In this document: piece by piece, positions 9,272-19,785 of the stretch
How the letters are laid out: every line of letters starts with the position of its first letter
Position numbering within the stretch: the stretch's first letter is position 1
Source of the DNA: Cellulomonas denverensis
Lineage (GTDB): Bacteria; Actinomycetota; Actinomycetes; Actinomycetales; Cellulomonadaceae
NCBI RefSeq assembly: GCF_012396125.1
Contig: NZ_JAAXOX010000015.1
Location: 1-64,000, forward strand
Reading direction: 5' to 3'
Length of the DNA: 64,000 nt
Notes under the pieces: model-generated
Told to the model about the DNA's origin: nothing
Databases searched by the model: none
Seen by the model: only the letters and a program-made list of their open reading frames with translations
Translations under genes and position numbers: made by a program

Positions 9272-12214
9272 TCAGCCGACCGACAGCTCGGAGATCTCGA
9301 TCCGGTTCTTGCCGTCCGGGGTCTGCGCCAGGGCGGTGAACCACAGCACGATGTTCTGGGTCTCGGTCGGCTGGCTCAGGGTCAGCACGGTGTGCCCGTT
9401 CAGCGGGCCGGAGGCCAGGATGTCCCCGGCGGTCGGGTTGGCGGCGTCGGTGGCCCGGACCTCGACGTTGCCGCCGGAGCCGTTGACCTCCAGGATCACC
9501 TCGTTCACCGTCGCGGGCTCGGCCAGGGTGATCGCGATCCCGACCGCGTCCTTGAACCCGGCGAAGTCCGGCCGGTTGTAGGTGTGGGTGTACCAGGCGG
9601 TGTTCGGGTCGCCGTCGTTGATCCGGCCGATCAGCTCTTCCTTCTCACCGTTGTCGTCCGAGGGATCGATCGTGGTGATCCCGGCGATCACCGGTGCGAC
9701 GACCGGCGCGGCGGGCTGCTCTTCCTCCGCGGGCGGGGCGCTCGCGTCCTCACTCGGCGCGGCGGTGGGCTGCGCAGTGACCGCGGTGCCGGCGGTGTCG
9801 TCCCGGCCGGCACCCCACGGGCGGGTCACATTGCCGATCGCGATCACCAGGACCACGACCAGGCCGACGCCGACCAGGCCGAGCACCCACCGGGTCGGGT
9901 CGAACTGGGTCCGCGGCGCACGGGCCGGACGCTGCGACTCCGGGTCGAAGGGCAGGCCCCAGTCCGGGGTGCCCGATCCGCCGCCGGAACCACCGGCCGG
10001 GGCAGCCGCGGTGGCCGGGGCAGGGCTGGACGGCGGCGTGGCGCCGGACGACTGCCGCGGGGCAGTGGCTGGGGGGGCCTGCTGGGGCGCCGGAGTCGCC
10101 GGCGGGCTCGGCGTGGTCGCTCCCGCTGCGGTGCCGGCAGCGGGGCGGGTGGAGGTGCGCGGCGGGATCGCCGGCGGCGGGGTGCCGGGTCGCCGGGCTC
10201 CCGCACCGTCACCGGAGACGAAGGACTGCCGGACCGACTGGCGCGCCGGGGTGGCCGCGCCACCGGCATCGGCGCCCTCGGACGGGGTGGGCTTCTTCTG
10301 GTCGGTCATGGCGGAGATTCCCGTCGGAGGGGTGGAGGCCGAGGCGGTCGGCCCGTCGGAGGTCGGGGACCCGGGGCGGGTCGGCGGCTCGGACGGCGTC
10401 GCGGTGCGCGGCGCGTCCGGGGCGGGGGTGGGCTGGGCGGTCGCGGGGGCGGCGTTCCCGGGCTCGGCCGGGGCGGAGGTGCCGGAACCGGGCGTGGTGG
10501 TGTCCGGGGCCGAGGCGGCAGACGCCGACGACTGCGGGACCGGAGTCGGTCGCTCGGGGGTGGACGCCGCCGCCGTCGCACGGGGAGGGGCCACGGGGCT
10601 GCTGCCGTCCGCGGGGTCGTCGGCCTCGGCCTCGGAGCCACCGGTCCGGTTCTGGGTGGGGGTGGCCGGCGCTTCGGCGCGAGTGGCACCGTCCGGGCGC
10701 GATCCAGGGTTCGCGGCTGCGCTCGTGCCGGTGGTCGACTGATCGGCGGCGGGCGTGGAGGGCTCGGCGCCGTCGGTGGCCGGTCGCAGCGGGGCCCAGG
10801 CGACGGGCGGAGCCTCGGGTGCCGGGGCATCGGCCGAATGGCCGGCGCCGGTGGCGATCCACGGTGCGGGCTGCTCCGGCGTCGGGTCGTCGTCGCCGGG
10901 CGTGGACGTCGCGGTGTCGGGGGTGGCGATGGTGCGGCCCACCGCGCTCGGTCGTGCCGGGGCGGAGGTGGCGGGACTCGGGCCGGCGGTGTCGGCGGCG
11001 CCGGCTGCGGAGGCGCGGGCTCGGGAGACGGCTCCTGCGGCGCCAGCCTTGGCGACGTCGGCCTCGGCTCCCGCTCCGGAGGGCACGACAGCTCCGGCAC
11101 CGCTCCCCGCGGCAGCGGCACCGCCGGCGACGGAGCTGGCAGCCGCAGCTCCAGCCACGGCTGCACTGCCCATTGCAGCACCAGCTACTGCAGCACCGGC
11201 CACCGGAGCGCCACCCGCCGCGCCGGCACCGCCCGCACCGGCGGGCAGCCACGACTCGGCCCTGCGTCCAGCGCCGCCCACCGACCCGGCTGCGCCCCCC
11301 GCGGCCCCGGTGGTCACCGTCGGCCACCGCCCGGCGTCCGCGGCCCGGTACAGCTCCTGCGGGTGCACCGGTCGCCACGGTTCGAGTTCGCGCACGACCT
11401 CGCCGGGGCTGTGCGGTCCGTCCTCGTGCGGGCCGAGGGTGACCGAGCAGAGCGTGTCCAGGTCGGCGGGGGTGCCGGGGACCAGGTCGCCGGGAGGGGT
11501 GTTGTCGGCGGCGGCGGGCAGGCCGGGGTCCGGGTCGGCGGGCTCGTCGCCGGGGGCGCCGGAGTGCGACCACTCGGCGAAGGTGGGCAGCGCACCGGTG
11601 GTGGTGGGAGGTGCGGGCCAGCGACCGGTGAGGCCGGCGTACAGCAGCCGGATCAGATCGATCGCGTCGCGGCGGCTGGCGGCGTGCGCCCGGGTGTCGG
11701 CGTGGCCGATCAGTGCGCCGTCGACGGCGAGGCCGCGCACGCTGACCCGGCCGGCGGGGGTGATGACGACGGCGCCGGGTCGCAGCGCGAGGTGGTGCAG
11801 TCCGCGGCGGCGGGCCTCCTCCAGGGCGGCGGCGACCTCGCCGACGATGGCGCGGACCTGGTCGGGGGCGATCGGGCCGGCCCCGGCGAGCTCGGCGAGG
11901 GTGCGGCCCTCGACCTGCTCGGTGACGACGATGCCGAGGTCGCCGTCCTGGGCGACCTGGAGGATGCGGGTCAGCCGCGGCTCGGTGACCAGGGCGGCGC
12001 GCCGGGCGGCATCCAGAGCGGCGCCGGTGCGGGGGCCGGAGATCAGGTCGACCCGGACCGGGCGGTCCAGGATGGTGTCGGTGGCGGCCCACGGTTCGGC
12101 GCCGGGCAGGTCGGGGACCAGCGGGCGGGCGAGCCGGTAGCGGCCGCCGACCGTGGCACCGGTGGCTCCGCGTCGGGCACCGGCAGGGGGCGTGCCGGGG
12201 CGCTGGTCTGCCAC
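9272..12214 (-). CDS. Membrane-anchored pseudokinase linked to MurJ
   Basis: A 980-residue protein. Residues ~20-300 form a Ser/Thr-kinase-like fold that has lost catalysis: HLALRPG replaces [14 protein letters not shown] replaces DFG, and the usual VAxK lysine is absent (VRVDLI). A long Pro/Ala/Thr-rich linker (~330-750) is probably disordered. Next come one membrane helix ([19 protein letters not shown]) and an extracytoplasmic beta-rich C-terminus. This layout matches the regulatory half of mycobacterial MviN (pseudokinase, membrane segment, outer domain), here as a separate gene. In mycobacteria that domain, once phosphorylated, binds a forkhead-associated protein to restrain peptidoglycan synthesis; the same role is inferred here. 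GTG at 12214 has GAGGAGG upstream. Confidence 0.82.
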   Translation of the reverse strand: MADQRPGTPPAGARRGATGATVGGRYRLARPLVPDLPGAEPWAATDTILDRPVRVDLISGPRTGAALDAARRAALVTEPRLTRILQVAQDGDLGIVVTEQVEGRTLAELAGAGPIAPDQVRAIVGEVAAALEEARRRGLHHLALRPGAVVITPAGRVSVRGLAVDGALIGHADTRAHAASRRDAIDLIRLLYAGLTGRWPAPPTTTGALPTFAEWSHSGAPGDEPADPDPGLPAAADNTPPGDLVPGTPADLDTLCSVTLGPHEDGPHSPGEVVRELEPWRPVHPQELYRAADAGRWPTVTTGAAGGAAGSVGGAGRRAESWLPAGAGGAGAAGGAPVAGAAVAGAAMGSAAVAGAAAASSVAGGAAAAGSGAGAVVPSGAGAEADVAKAGAAGAVSRARASAAGAADTAGPSPATSAPARPSAVGRTIATPDTATSTPGDDDPTPEQPAPWIATGAGHSADAPAPEAPPVAWAPLRPATDGAEPSTPAADQSTTGTSAAANPGSRPDGATRAEAPATPTQNRTGGSEAEADDPADGSSPVAPPRATAAASTPERPTPVPQSSASAASAPDTTTPGSGTSAPAEPGNAAPATAQPTPAPDAPRTATPSEPPTRPGSPTSDGPTASASTPPTGISAMTDQKKPTPSEGADAGGAATPARQSVRQSFVSGDGAGARRPGTPPPAIPPRTSTRPAAGTAAGATTPSPPATPAPQQAPPATAPRQSSGATPPSSPAPATAAAPAGGSGGGSGTPDWGLPFDPESQRPARAPRTQFDPTRWVLGLVGVGLVVVLVIAIGNVTRPWGAGRDDTAGTAVTAQPTAAPSEDASAPPAEEEQPAAPVVAPVIAGITTIDPSDDNGEKEELIGRINDGDPNTAWYTHTYNRPDFAGFKDAVGIAITLAEPATVNEVILEVNGSGGNVEVRATDAANPTAGDILASGPLNGHTVLTLSQPTETQNIVLWFTALAQTPDGKNRIEISELSVG

Positions 12215-12304
12215 GCGGGTCCTCCTCACGGTGCTGGGCTCGGGTCGTGGTTGCGAGCCATGCTAGTCAGCCGGGACCGGTGCGGCGGGTCGGCGCGGCG
12301 GTGA

Positions 12305-13972
12305 TCAGCGCTTGAGGCGGCGCAGCAGTGGGGCAACGGCGGCGCGCAGCTCGGTGGTCCGCAGCAGCACCAGGACACCGAGGTACACCACCGACATCAG
12401 CAGGCCGCCCAGCACACAGGCCAGCAGGGCGTCGCCGAAGCTGCGCACCGGGCCGAGCACGGCGAGCAGTCCCAGCCCGGCGCCGGCGGACAGCGCGGCG
12501 GCGAGCAGGGCCTTGACGTGGGTCTGCAGCACCCGGCGGCCGTCGATGCCACGCAGTCGCCGCCGGATCATCACCAGCGCGATCCCGGCACCGACCCAGT
12601 AGGACACCGCCATCGACCCGGTGGCAGCGGCGACCCAGTAGGCCTGGTCGAGCACCCACCGGCCGAGCAGGGTCCCGGCGACCACGATCACGGCCATCAC
12701 GACCTGGATCGGGAACATCGACTTGGCGTCCTGGTAGGCGTAGTAGATCCGCTGGCACAACGACCACACGCCGAAGCCGGTCAGCCCGAGCACCATGGTG
12801 ATGACCACCTGGGCCAGGGCGTGCACGGCCGCGTCGGGTCCGTCGACGACCAGCAACCGGCTGATCGGGTAGGCGAGCACGGCGATCCCGGTGGTGCCGA
12901 GCACGGTGAACAGCCCGACGGTGCGCATCCCGAGCGAGAGGTCGGCGCGCACGCCCGCGGTGTCCTCGGCGGCGGCCTTGGCGGACAGCCGCGTGAACAG
13001 CGCGGTGGCCAGCGACACGGTCACCAGCGAGTGCGGCAGCATGAAGATCAGGAACGCCCGGTCGTAGACCGCGTTGCCGGCCAGGTTCTCCCCGTCGACG
13101 GCGCTGGCGACCACGCTGACCGCCCACACTCCGACCTGCCCGACCAGCAGCCCGGCGAAGGTCCAGGTGGCGACCCGCCCCGCGGTGCCGAGCCCCGAGC
13201 CGCGCAGCCCCCAGCGCGGGCGGTAACGGAAGCCGCTGCGGTAGAGCGGGATCAGCAGGATCAGCGCCTGGGCGATGATGCCGAGGGTGGCCGAGCCACC
13301 GAGCACGACGGTCTGGGCGGTGGACCAGGTGTCCAGGTCGGTGGCCTGGTCGACCCCGCCGAACAGCTGGTGGAAGACCAGGATCCCGGTGATGAACACC
13401 AGGTTGTTGACCACCGGCGCCCACATGTACGGCCCGAAGGACCCCCGCGCGTTCAGCACCTGGCCGAGCAGCGAGTACAGGCCGTAGAAGAACACCTGCG
13501 GGATCGCCCAGAACGCCAGGGCGGTGGCGACCGCGGTGGTCCGCGGGTCGGGGTAGTCGGAGTAGAGCCGGACCCAGAGCGGGGCGGCCGCGGTGAGGAT
13601 CAGGGTCAGCCCACCGAGGAAGACGATCCCGACGGTCAGCAGCCGGTCGACGTAGGTCTGGCCGTCCGGTCGCCGGTAGGCCCGCACCACCTGCGGCACC
13701 AGCACCGCGTTCAGCACCCCGCCCGCGATCAGCAGGTAGAGCGTGTTGGGCAGCTTGTTGGCCACCGAGAACGCGTCCGCCACGTTGGTGGTGACGCCGA
13801 TCGCCCAGCCGAGCAGGGTGATGTTGAGGACACCGAAGATCCGGGACACCGCGGTGCCGGAGGCCATGATCGCCGAGGCGCGGCCGAGCCGGACGGTGGA
13901 GGCGGCGGCCTCCTCGGTCGAGGCGGTCTCCGGGTCCGGCGCGTTCTCCGGACCGGGCAGGGGGGTGGTCAT
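12305..13972 (-). CDS. murJ: Lipid II flippase MurJ (MviN)
   Basis: A polytopic membrane protein of the MOP superfamily, 555 residues with about 14 hydrophobic segments, that moves lipid II across the cytoplasmic membrane for peptidoglycan synthesis. The N-terminal ASAIMASGTAVSRIFG and later ALVPQVVRAYR-type loops are typical. Unlike the mycobacterial homologue, it ends after the membrane part, and the pseudokinase module is encoded by the next gene downstream. Its ATG overlaps the stop of the DUF6049 gene upstream (ATGA), so the two are co-translated. Confidence 0.93.
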   Translation of the reverse strand: MTTPLPGPENAPDPETASTEEAAASTVRLGRASAIMASGTAVSRIFGVLNITLLGWAIGVTTNVADAFSVANKLPNTLYLLIAGGVLNAVLVPQVVRAYRRPDGQTYVDRLLTVGIVFLGGLTLILTAAAPLWVRLYSDYPDPRTTAVATALAFWAIPQVFFYGLYSLLGQVLNARGSFGPYMWAPVVNNLVFITGILVFHQLFGGVDQATDLDTWSTAQTVVLGGSATLGIIAQALILLIPLYRSGFRYRPRWGLRGSGLGTAGRVATWTFAGLLVGQVGVWAVSVVASAVDGENLAGNAVYDRAFLIFMLPHSLVTVSLATALFTRLSAKAAAEDTAGVRADLSLGMRTVGLFTVLGTTGIAVLAYPISRLLVVDGPDAAVHALAQVVITMVLGLTGFGVWSLCQRIYYAYQDAKSMFPIQVVMAVIVVAGTLLGRWVLDQAYWVAAATGSMAVSYWVGAGIALVMIRRRLRGIDGRRVLQTHVKALLAAALSAGAGLGLLAVLGPVRSFGDALLACVLGGLLMSVVYLGVLVLLRTTELRAAVAPLLRRLKR

Positions 13973-16176
13973 GCGTCGTCCTCGGTCTTTCCGGTGGTCT
14001 CGCCGGCACCGTCGGCCAGCACCCGGGCGCCGCGCCGGGTGGTCTGCCCGCGCCGCACGGTCCGCCAGATGCCGAACACCAGCCCGGCGGCGAGCAGGGC
14101 GCCCACCACGATGGTGCCGACGCTCTCCACGGTCGGGGCGACCCGGGCGTCGAAGGTGGCCGGCATCGCGAGTTCGCGGCCGTTCTCGGCGGTGAGCGAC
14201 ACGTCGACGGTGACGTCACAGTTGGCGGTGGCGCGCAGGGAGAGCACCACCGGCGTCTCCGACTCGGCGCCCACCGACACCAGCGGCGAGCGCGCGGTCT
14301 CCAGGCAGCCCTTCTGCGGGCGCAACTCGATCTGCGGGCGCAACTCGACCCGGACCGTGGCGTCCTGGGCGAGCTCGTTGCGCACGGTGACGGTGATCTG
14401 GGAGGACGAACTGATCACGGTGAACTGCTCGTTCAACAGCACCGACAGGCCGCTCTGCCGCGCGGACGCCTGGTCCAGTGCGGCGCCGACCGCCTCGGCA
14501 CGTCCGTCCGGGTCCGCCCGCCAGGCCACCGACAGCGGGGCGAGCACGTCGCCGTCCAGGCCGCTGAGCAGGGCCTGCGGGTCGGCGACCACGCTGGCGA
14601 ACTCCTCGGCGGCCTCCCACCCGGCGGACAGCGCGTTCACCCAGGCCGGGGTCAGCTCGGCGGAGTCCCGGGCGACCTCCGGCAGCGGGGCGCGGTCACT
14701 GCCGGACACCCGGCCGGCGGCCTGCGCGGCGACCAGGTCGGTGACCGAGGTGGTCTCCACCCAGGGTGCGGACTCCAGGGCGGAGAGCTGGGCGTTGGTG
14801 GCCTCGGTGTTCGGGCTCCAGTCGCGGGGAGTGGTGATCAGGACGTAGCTGCCACCGGAGTCGTCGCCGCGGGCGATCACCGCGGTCTCGGCCAGCATGC
14901 GCTGCGCGGCGACCGCCGGGGTGCTGCCGGCCTGCACCGCGTCGGGGTCGGTCAGCAGCTCGGACAGGCCGGCGTCCGGCACCAGGGTGGTGACGCCGGA
15001 GACGGTGACCGGTGCGGAGGCGGTGTCCGGGTCGTCGGCGGGCATCGACTCGGTCCCGGCGATCAGCGCGGCACCGGCGGCGTGCCCGGCGGCCAGGTCG
15101 ACCGTGGCCTGGTCGAGCTCGGGGTTCGAGCCCCAGAGCAGGCTGTCCGCGCCGTCCAGCACGGAGTCGGTGGCGGCGGCGGAGGAGTCCAGGGCCTGGC
15201 TCAGCAGGTCGGCGCTGCTGGACCGCCCGGAGTGGGCGAGCGCGGCCAGGTCGGGGTCGGCCCAGGGCAGCCGGAACACCTCGCGCCCGTCACCGGCGGC
15301 GGTCAGGGAGTCGGCCCAGGCCCGGTCGGCCCGGCTGCCGGTGGACACCTGGTCCAGCAGGGCGGGGTCGATGGCCCAGGACACCGAGTCGTGGCCGGAG
15401 GTGGCCTGCAGCAGCCGGTTCAGCCGTCCGCCGGCCGAGGTGAGCGCGTCCAGGCCGGTCTCCGCGGAGTCGTCGCCGGTGCCGCTGTCCGTGGCGTCGG
15501 TGGAATCCGTGGCGTCGGCGGTCGGTTCGGTCGGGCTCGCGGTCGGGGCGGGCGTGGGGGCTGCGTCCTCGTCCTCCTCCTCGTCGGCGGCCGGCGGGGT
15601 GACGGCCGGGCCGGTGACCGGGGTGAGCACGCTGACGTGGGTCGCGGTGACGTCCTCGTCGGAGTTCCAGAGCAGGAAGCTGCGCTCGATCCCGACCCGA
15701 TCGCCGTTGTCGGAGACGTCGACGGTCAGGCCGCGCGGGCCCCAGGCGTCGGCACTGCGGGACAGCCCGATCGAGCGGGCGGGAACCGTGATCGTCACGG
15801 TCGCGGTGCCACCGGGCGGCAGCGGCTCGTCCAGGATCTCGGTGGCCGCGACGTCGCCGTACGGGCCGGTGTCGCCGCTGGCCGACCAGGTGTCGAGCTG
15901 GTCACGGGTGGAGATCCGGTACCGGTAGATCCGTACCGACGCGCGCGGGGAGGTGATCTCCTCGTCGCCGTTGTTGCGCAGGTTCACCGTGACGGTCAGG
16001 TCCTCGCCCGGGGTCAGCACCTGCGGGCTGATCGAGCTCAGGCCGACCGCGACCGGCAGATCGTCGGTGGAGGGTGCGGCGACGGCCGGGGAGGCCACCA
16101 ACCCGGTGAGGACCGCCAGGGTCAGCACCGACAGCAGCAGCGCCGACCACCGGCGCCGCGGGACATCCAGCCTCAT
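13969..16176 (-). CDS. DUF6049 exported membrane-anchored protein
   Basis: A 735-residue protein with an N-terminal signal peptide (SALLLSVLTLAVLTGLVASP) and a single C-terminal membrane helix (TIVVGALLAAGLVFGIW) followed by a short basic/acidic cytoplasmic tail. The body has an Ig-like beta domain first (PQVLTPGEDLTVTVNLRNNG), then an acidic low-complexity stretch rich in Asp, Ala and Thr, and a large domain of unknown function. The family lies conserved between mutT4-like and mviN genes in actinobacteria (Rv3909 in M. tuberculosis). A cell-wall-related role is inferred from this context only. The ATG at 16176 overlaps the NUDIX stop; earlier in-frame starts would destroy the signal peptide. 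Confidence 0.85.
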   Translation of the reverse strand: MRLDVPRRRWSALLLSVLTLAVLTGLVASPAVAAPSTDDLPVAVGLSSISPQVLTPGEDLTVTVNLRNNGDEEITSPRASVRIYRYRISTRDQLDTWSASGDTGPYGDVAATEILDEPLPPGGTATVTITVPARSIGLSRSADAWGPRGLTVDVSDNGDRVGIERSFLLWNSDEDVTATHVSVLTPVTGPAVTPPAADEEEDEDAAPTPAPTASPTEPTADATDSTDATDSGTGDDSAETGLDALTSAGGRLNRLLQATSGHDSVSWAIDPALLDQVSTGSRADRAWADSLTAAGDGREVFRLPWADPDLAALAHSGRSSSADLLSQALDSSAAATDSVLDGADSLLWGSNPELDQATVDLAAGHAAGAALIAGTESMPADDPDTASAPVTVSGVTTLVPDAGLSELLTDPDAVQAGSTPAVAAQRMLAETAVIARGDDSGGSYVLITTPRDWSPNTEATNAQLSALESAPWVETTSVTDLVAAQAAGRVSGSDRAPLPEVARDSAELTPAWVNALSAGWEAAEEFASVVADPQALLSGLDGDVLAPLSVAWRADPDGRAEAVGAALDQASARQSGLSVLLNEQFTVISSSSQITVTVRNELAQDATVRVELRPQIELRPQKGCLETARSPLVSVGAESETPVVLSLRATANCDVTVDVSLTAENGRELAMPATFDARVAPTVESVGTIVVGALLAAGLVFGIWRTVRRGQTTRRGARVLADGAGETTGKTEDDA

Positions 16177-16718
16177 GCCTCGTCGTCGAGCACCGCGGAG
16201 GCGGCCTCGGCCAGTCGTCGCTCGTTGGGATAGGCCAACCGGGTGGGCAGCTCCGACACCGGGACCCACGCCACGTCCTCCGCCTCGCCGTCCGGATCGC
16301 CCTCGACGGTCAGCTCGCCGCCGACCGCACCGAGCAGATAGTGGTGCACCATCTTGTGCACCCGGCGGTCGTCACCGGTGAACCAGTAGTCGATCACCCC
16401 GAGCCGCCGGACGATGGTGCCGATGATGCCGGTCTCCTCGGCGATCTCCCGCACGGCCGCCTCCTCGGCGGTCTCGGTGCCCTCCAGGTGACCCTTGGGC
16501 AGGCACCACTCCAGGCGACCGGCCCGATTGCGCCGCGCGATCACCGCGGCGACGTGCACCCCGTCGGCCACCCGCACCACCAGGCCACCGGCCGAGGTCT
16601 CCTCGACCACGGGCAGGGCGCCACGGGCCCGCGCGCCGCGCGGATCGATCCGCAGCGCGTGGCCACCCGGGGGCGCGGGGACGCCGGCCGGGGGCATGGC
16701 TCGGGTCGGCTCGGGCAT
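16173..16718 (-). CDS. NUDIX hydrolase (MutT4-like)
   Basis: A 181-residue NUDIX pyrophosphohydrolase. The Nudix box is intact, running from GHLEGTETAEEAAVREIAEE to TGI (roughly residues 78-100). Substrates in this family are nucleoside diphosphates linked to another group. The neighbourhood (NUDIX-DUF6049-murJ, divergent from the CCA-adding enzyme) matches mycobacterial Rv3908 (mutT4), so oxidised nucleotide sanitising is possible, but the substrate is not readable. The start is ATG at 16718; 87 bp separate it from the divergent gene. Confidence 0.88.
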   Translation of the reverse strand: MPEPTRAMPPAGVPAPPGGHALRIDPRGARARGALPVVEETSAGGLVVRVADGVHVAAVIARRNRAGRLEWCLPKGHLEGTETAEEAAVREIAEETGIIGTIVRRLGVIDYWFTGDDRRVHKMVHHYLLGAVGGELTVEGDPDGEAEDVAWVPVSELPTRLAYPNERRLAEAASAVLDDEA

Positions 16719-16805
16719 GCGGCCACTGTAGCCAAGGCACCTCTGGATGAACCCGGACCCCTGGATGAAGGCCCCGGTTGCCACGATCTGGCAGGCTTGG
16801 GCGTC

Positions 16806-18293
16806 GTGTCCGACCCCACGAACCCCGCCGCCGACGACGACACCCTCGCCACCCTGCGCAAGCGGGCACTGACGGTCATCGCCGAGCTGGCCCCCGCCGC
16901 GCTGGAACTCGGCGCCCTGTTCCGGGCGGCCGGTCACGAGCTGGCACTGGTCGGCGGACCGGTCCGGGACGCCTTCCTCGGCCGCGCCAGCGCCGACCTG
17001 GACTTCACCACCTCCGCCACCCCGGACGAGTCGGAGCGGATCCTGGCCCGCTGGGGCGACGCGCACTGGGACATCGGCCGCGAGTTCGGCACCATCGGCG
17101 CCCAGAAGCGCGCATCCGGCGACACCCCGGAGATCGTGGTCGAGGTCACCACCTACCGCACCGACGCCTACGACCCGGCGTCCCGTAAGCCCGAGGTGGT
17201 GTTCGGCGACACCCTGGACGGCGACCTGTCCCGGCGCGACTTCACCGTGAACGCGATGGCGATCCGGCTGCCCGACCTCACCTTCGTGGATCCCTTCGAC
17301 GGACTGCGCGATCTGGCCCGCCGGGTGTTGCGCACCCCGGTCGACCCGCGGCAGTCCTTCGACGACGACCCGCTGCGGATGATGCGCGCCGCACGGTTCG
17401 CCGCCCAGCTCGGCTTCACCGTGGACGAGGCGGCGCTCGCGGCCGCCACCGACATGGCCGACCGGATCACCATCGTCTCCGCCGAGCGGGTCCGGGACGA
17501 GCTGGTCAAGCTGCTGATGTCGCCGAACCCGCGCGCCGGATTGCGGGTCCTGGTGGACACCGGCCTGGCCGAGCGGGTGCTGCCCGAACTGCCCGCGCTC
17601 CGGTTGGAGATCGACGAGCACCACCGGCACAAGGACGTCTACGAGCACTCGCTGACCGTCCTGGACAAGGCGATCGCGCTGGAGACCGGCCCGGACGGCC
17701 CGGTGCCCGGCCCGGATCTGGTGCTCCGGCTGGCCGCCCTGCTGCACGACATCGGCAAGCCGCCCACCCGCCGGTTCGAGTCCGGCGGCGGTGTCAGCTT
17801 CCACCACCACGAGGTGGTCGGCGCCAAGATGGCCGCCAAGCGGCTGCGGGCGCTGCACTTCGACAAGAACACGATCAAGCAGGTGTCCCGGCTGGTGGAA
17901 CTGCACCTGCGGTTCCACGGCTACGGCGACGGTGCCTGGACCGACTCCGCGGTGCGCCGCTACGTCACCGACGCCGGGCCGCTGCTGGAGCGGCTGCACC
18001 GGCTGACCCGCTCGGACTGCACCACCCGCAACCAGCGCAAGGCCCGGCGGCTGTCCGAGGCCTACGACCACCTGGAGCAGCGGATCGCCGAGCTCCGGGA
18101 GCAGGAGGAGCTGGCGTCGATCCGGCCCGACCTGGACGGCACCCAGATCATGGCGATCCTGGGTATCCCGCCGGGGCGTGAGGTGGGTGCCGCCTACCAG
18201 CACCTGCTGGAGCTGCGGATGGAGCACGGGCCGCTGGGCGAGGACGCGGCGCGTGAGGCGCTGCTCGCGTGGTGGGCACAGCGCGAGGGGTGA
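16806..18293 (+). CDS. cca: CCA tRNA nucleotidyltransferase
   Basis: Adds the 3'-CCA end to tRNAs. The class II nucleotidyltransferase core is evident: LVGGPVRDAFLGR, then the catalytic pair in DLDFTTSATPDE and the RRDFTVNAMAIR motif. It is followed by the tRNA-binding helical region (DDDPLRMMRAARFAAQLGF) and an HD domain (LLHDIGKPPTR) near residue 315, giving 495 residues. This domain order matches actinobacterial proteins labelled PcnA. The GTG start at 16806 places the protein divergent from the NUDIX gene, as in mycobacteria. Confidence 0.94.
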   Translation: MSDPTNPAADDDTLATLRKRALTVIAELAPAALELGALFRAAGHELALVGGPVRDAFLGRASADLDFTTSATPDESERILARWGDAHWDIGREFGTIGAQKRASGDTPEIVVEVTTYRTDAYDPASRKPEVVFGDTLDGDLSRRDFTVNAMAIRLPDLTFVDPFDGLRDLARRVLRTPVDPRQSFDDDPLRMMRAARFAAQLGFTVDEAALAAATDMADRITIVSAERVRDELVKLLMSPNPRAGLRVLVDTGLAERVLPELPALRLEIDEHHRHKDVYEHSLTVLDKAIALETGPDGPVPGPDLVLRLAALLHDIGKPPTRRFESGGGVSFHHHEVVGAKMAAKRLRALHFDKNTIKQVSRLVELHLRFHGYGDGAWTDSAVRRYVTDAGPLLERLHRLTRSDCTTRNQRKARRLSEAYDHLEQRIAELREQEELASIRPDLDGTQIMAILGIPPGREVGAAYQHLLELRMEHGPLGEDAAREALLAWWAQREG

Positions 18294-18297
18294 GCCC

Positions 18298-19593
18298 TCA
18301 GGCCGCAGCCGGCACCGCGTTCGGCTCGGTGGCCCGGGTCCGGTAGAACACCCCGACCGCCAGGTACACCACTGCCAGCGCGGCGAACACCGGCCGTGAC
18401 CACCCGGTGTCCGGCAGCGTGACCGCCCCGAGCGCCGCCGCCCCGACGAAGGCCGCGTTGTACAGCACGTCGTAGAGCGAGAACGCCCGGCCGCGGTACT
18501 CGTCGGCGGTGTCCCGCTGCACGATGGTGTCGACGGCGATCTTGGCGCCCTGGGCGGCCAGGCCGAGCAGCAGCGAACCCCCGATCACGGCGGCCCAGGC
18601 CACGGTGAAGGCGAGGACGGCCTGGGTGAGCGCGGCCAGCACCATGCAGGCGGCGATCCAGGAGTGCGGGCCGATCAGCGGGGACACGATCGGGGTGAGC
18701 ACGATCGCCAGGGCGAAGCCGATGCCGGTGGCCGAGCCGATCACCCCGAAGGTGAGCAGCCCCTGCCGGCTGTCGGCGGGGTCGGAGAGCAGGTTGCGGG
18801 CGATCAGGATGCTGGCGATGAAGACCATGCCGTACAGGAAGCGGTGCACGGTCATCACGCCCAGCGCCCGGCCGGGGGTGCCGCGGCGGACCAGGTAGCG
18901 GGCGCCGTCGGCGAAGCCCTGGACGATCGTGCTCAGCTGCTGCTTGATCTGGCGGGCGTCGGCGATGGTGTCCGGGCCGAGCCGGTCGGCGCCGATCCGC
19001 CCCGCCAGCATCGAGGCAGCGGTCATCACGGCGGCGGCCAGCAGCAGGATCACGAAGTCGCGGACCGTGGTCTGGGGCAGGATCAGGCCCAGCCCGAGGC
19101 CGATGCCGGTGCCCAGCCCGTTGCACAGGGTGCCGAGGGTGGGGGTGATCGAGTTGGCGGTCAGCAGCAGCTCCCCGGCGACCACCCGCGGCTGGGAGGC
19201 GGACATCGCGGCCAGCAGGAACCGGTTCACCGACAGCGTGACCAGCGCGAGGACGTAGACCACCGGACTCACCCCGGTGGTCAGGATGATCAGGCCGATC
19301 ACCACCGAGAGCACCGCCCGGACCAGGTTGCCGACCAGCAGCACCTGCCGTCGCCGCCAGCGGTCCAGGAAGACCCCGGCCCACGGCCCGACCAGGGTGA
19401 ACGGCAGCAGCAGGACGGCGAAGGCGGCGGCCACCCCGGTGGCGGTGGTGGCGTTCTCCGGGGAGAAGAAGAACAGGGTGGCCAGCCCGGCCTGGAACAG
19501 GCCGTCGGAGCACTGGCTGGTCAGGCGGACGACCAGCAGCTTCCGGAAGTCCACCAGGGGCCAGAGCTGCTTCAGATCGGAGACCACCTGCAC
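18298..19593 (-). CDS. MFS transporter, substrate unknown
   Basis: A 431-residue major facilitator with 10-12 predicted membrane helices and the loop LVGPWAGVFLDRWRRRQVLL between helices 2 and 3, typical of drug-exporter-like MFS proteins. Nothing in the sequence fixes a substrate. It converges with the CCA enzyme gene (4 bp between stops) and is divergent from the beta-helix protein gene. The start is uncertain: GTG at 19593 or 19587 fits the conserved part, and an ATG at 19671 would add an Arg/His-rich leader. Confidence 0.82.
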   Translation of the reverse strand: MQVVSDLKQLWPLVDFRKLLVVRLTSQCSDGLFQAGLATLFFFSPENATTATGVAAAFAVLLLPFTLVGPWAGVFLDRWRRRQVLLVGNLVRAVLSVVIGLIILTTGVSPVVYVLALVTLSVNRFLLAAMSASQPRVVAGELLLTANSITPTLGTLCNGLGTGIGLGLGLILPQTTVRDFVILLLAAAVMTAASMLAGRIGADRLGPDTIADARQIKQQLSTIVQGFADGARYLVRRGTPGRALGVMTVHRFLYGMVFIASILIARNLLSDPADSRQGLLTFGVIGSATGIGFALAIVLTPIVSPLIGPHSWIAACMVLAALTQAVLAFTVAWAAVIGGSLLLGLAAQGAKIAVDTIVQRDTADEYRGRAFSLYDVLYNAAFVGAAALGAVTLPDTGWSRPVFAALAVVYLAVGVFYRTRATEPNAVPAAA

Positions 19594-19655
19594 GGCGGTC
19601 AGGGTATCGGCTGAGTGTGACCGCGCCGGGTCCCGCGCCGGGTGGTGGGGACCAC

Positions 19656-19785
19656 GTCTGAGTAGTCCCACGATTTGCGGACTCGACGAGGTGGCGCGAT
19701 TGCGCGGATGTCGGTGTCGCTACCCACGGTTCGGGGGCATTCGGTACTCAGACGCCACCGAGGTGCGTGCGCCGACTACTCAGAC
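19656..19785. promoter_or_regulatory. Repeated TACTCAGAC motif between divergent genes
   Basis: The 9-mer TACTCAGAC occurs at 19745-19753 and 19777-19785, and on the opposite strand at 19656-19664. The outer pair forms a 12-bp inverted match, GTCTGAGTAGTC (19656-19667) with GACTACTCAGAC (19774-19785). All are in the gap before the beta-helix gene. A related GGTACTCAG is found before the LuxR regulators at 27225. These may be binding sites for the LuxR-type regulators of this region; this is inference. Confidence 0.45.

Noticed and set aside
9167..12304. A 1045-residue plus-strand Gly/Arg-rich open frame
   Set aside because: Antisense to the pseudokinase gene; its Gly-rich character comes from the Pro/Ala linker on the other strand.
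12267..14219. Second-frame 650-residue minus-strand open frame over murJ
   Set aside because: It is the out-of-frame reading of murJ and the DUF6049 end, mostly Arg/Ala/Gly.
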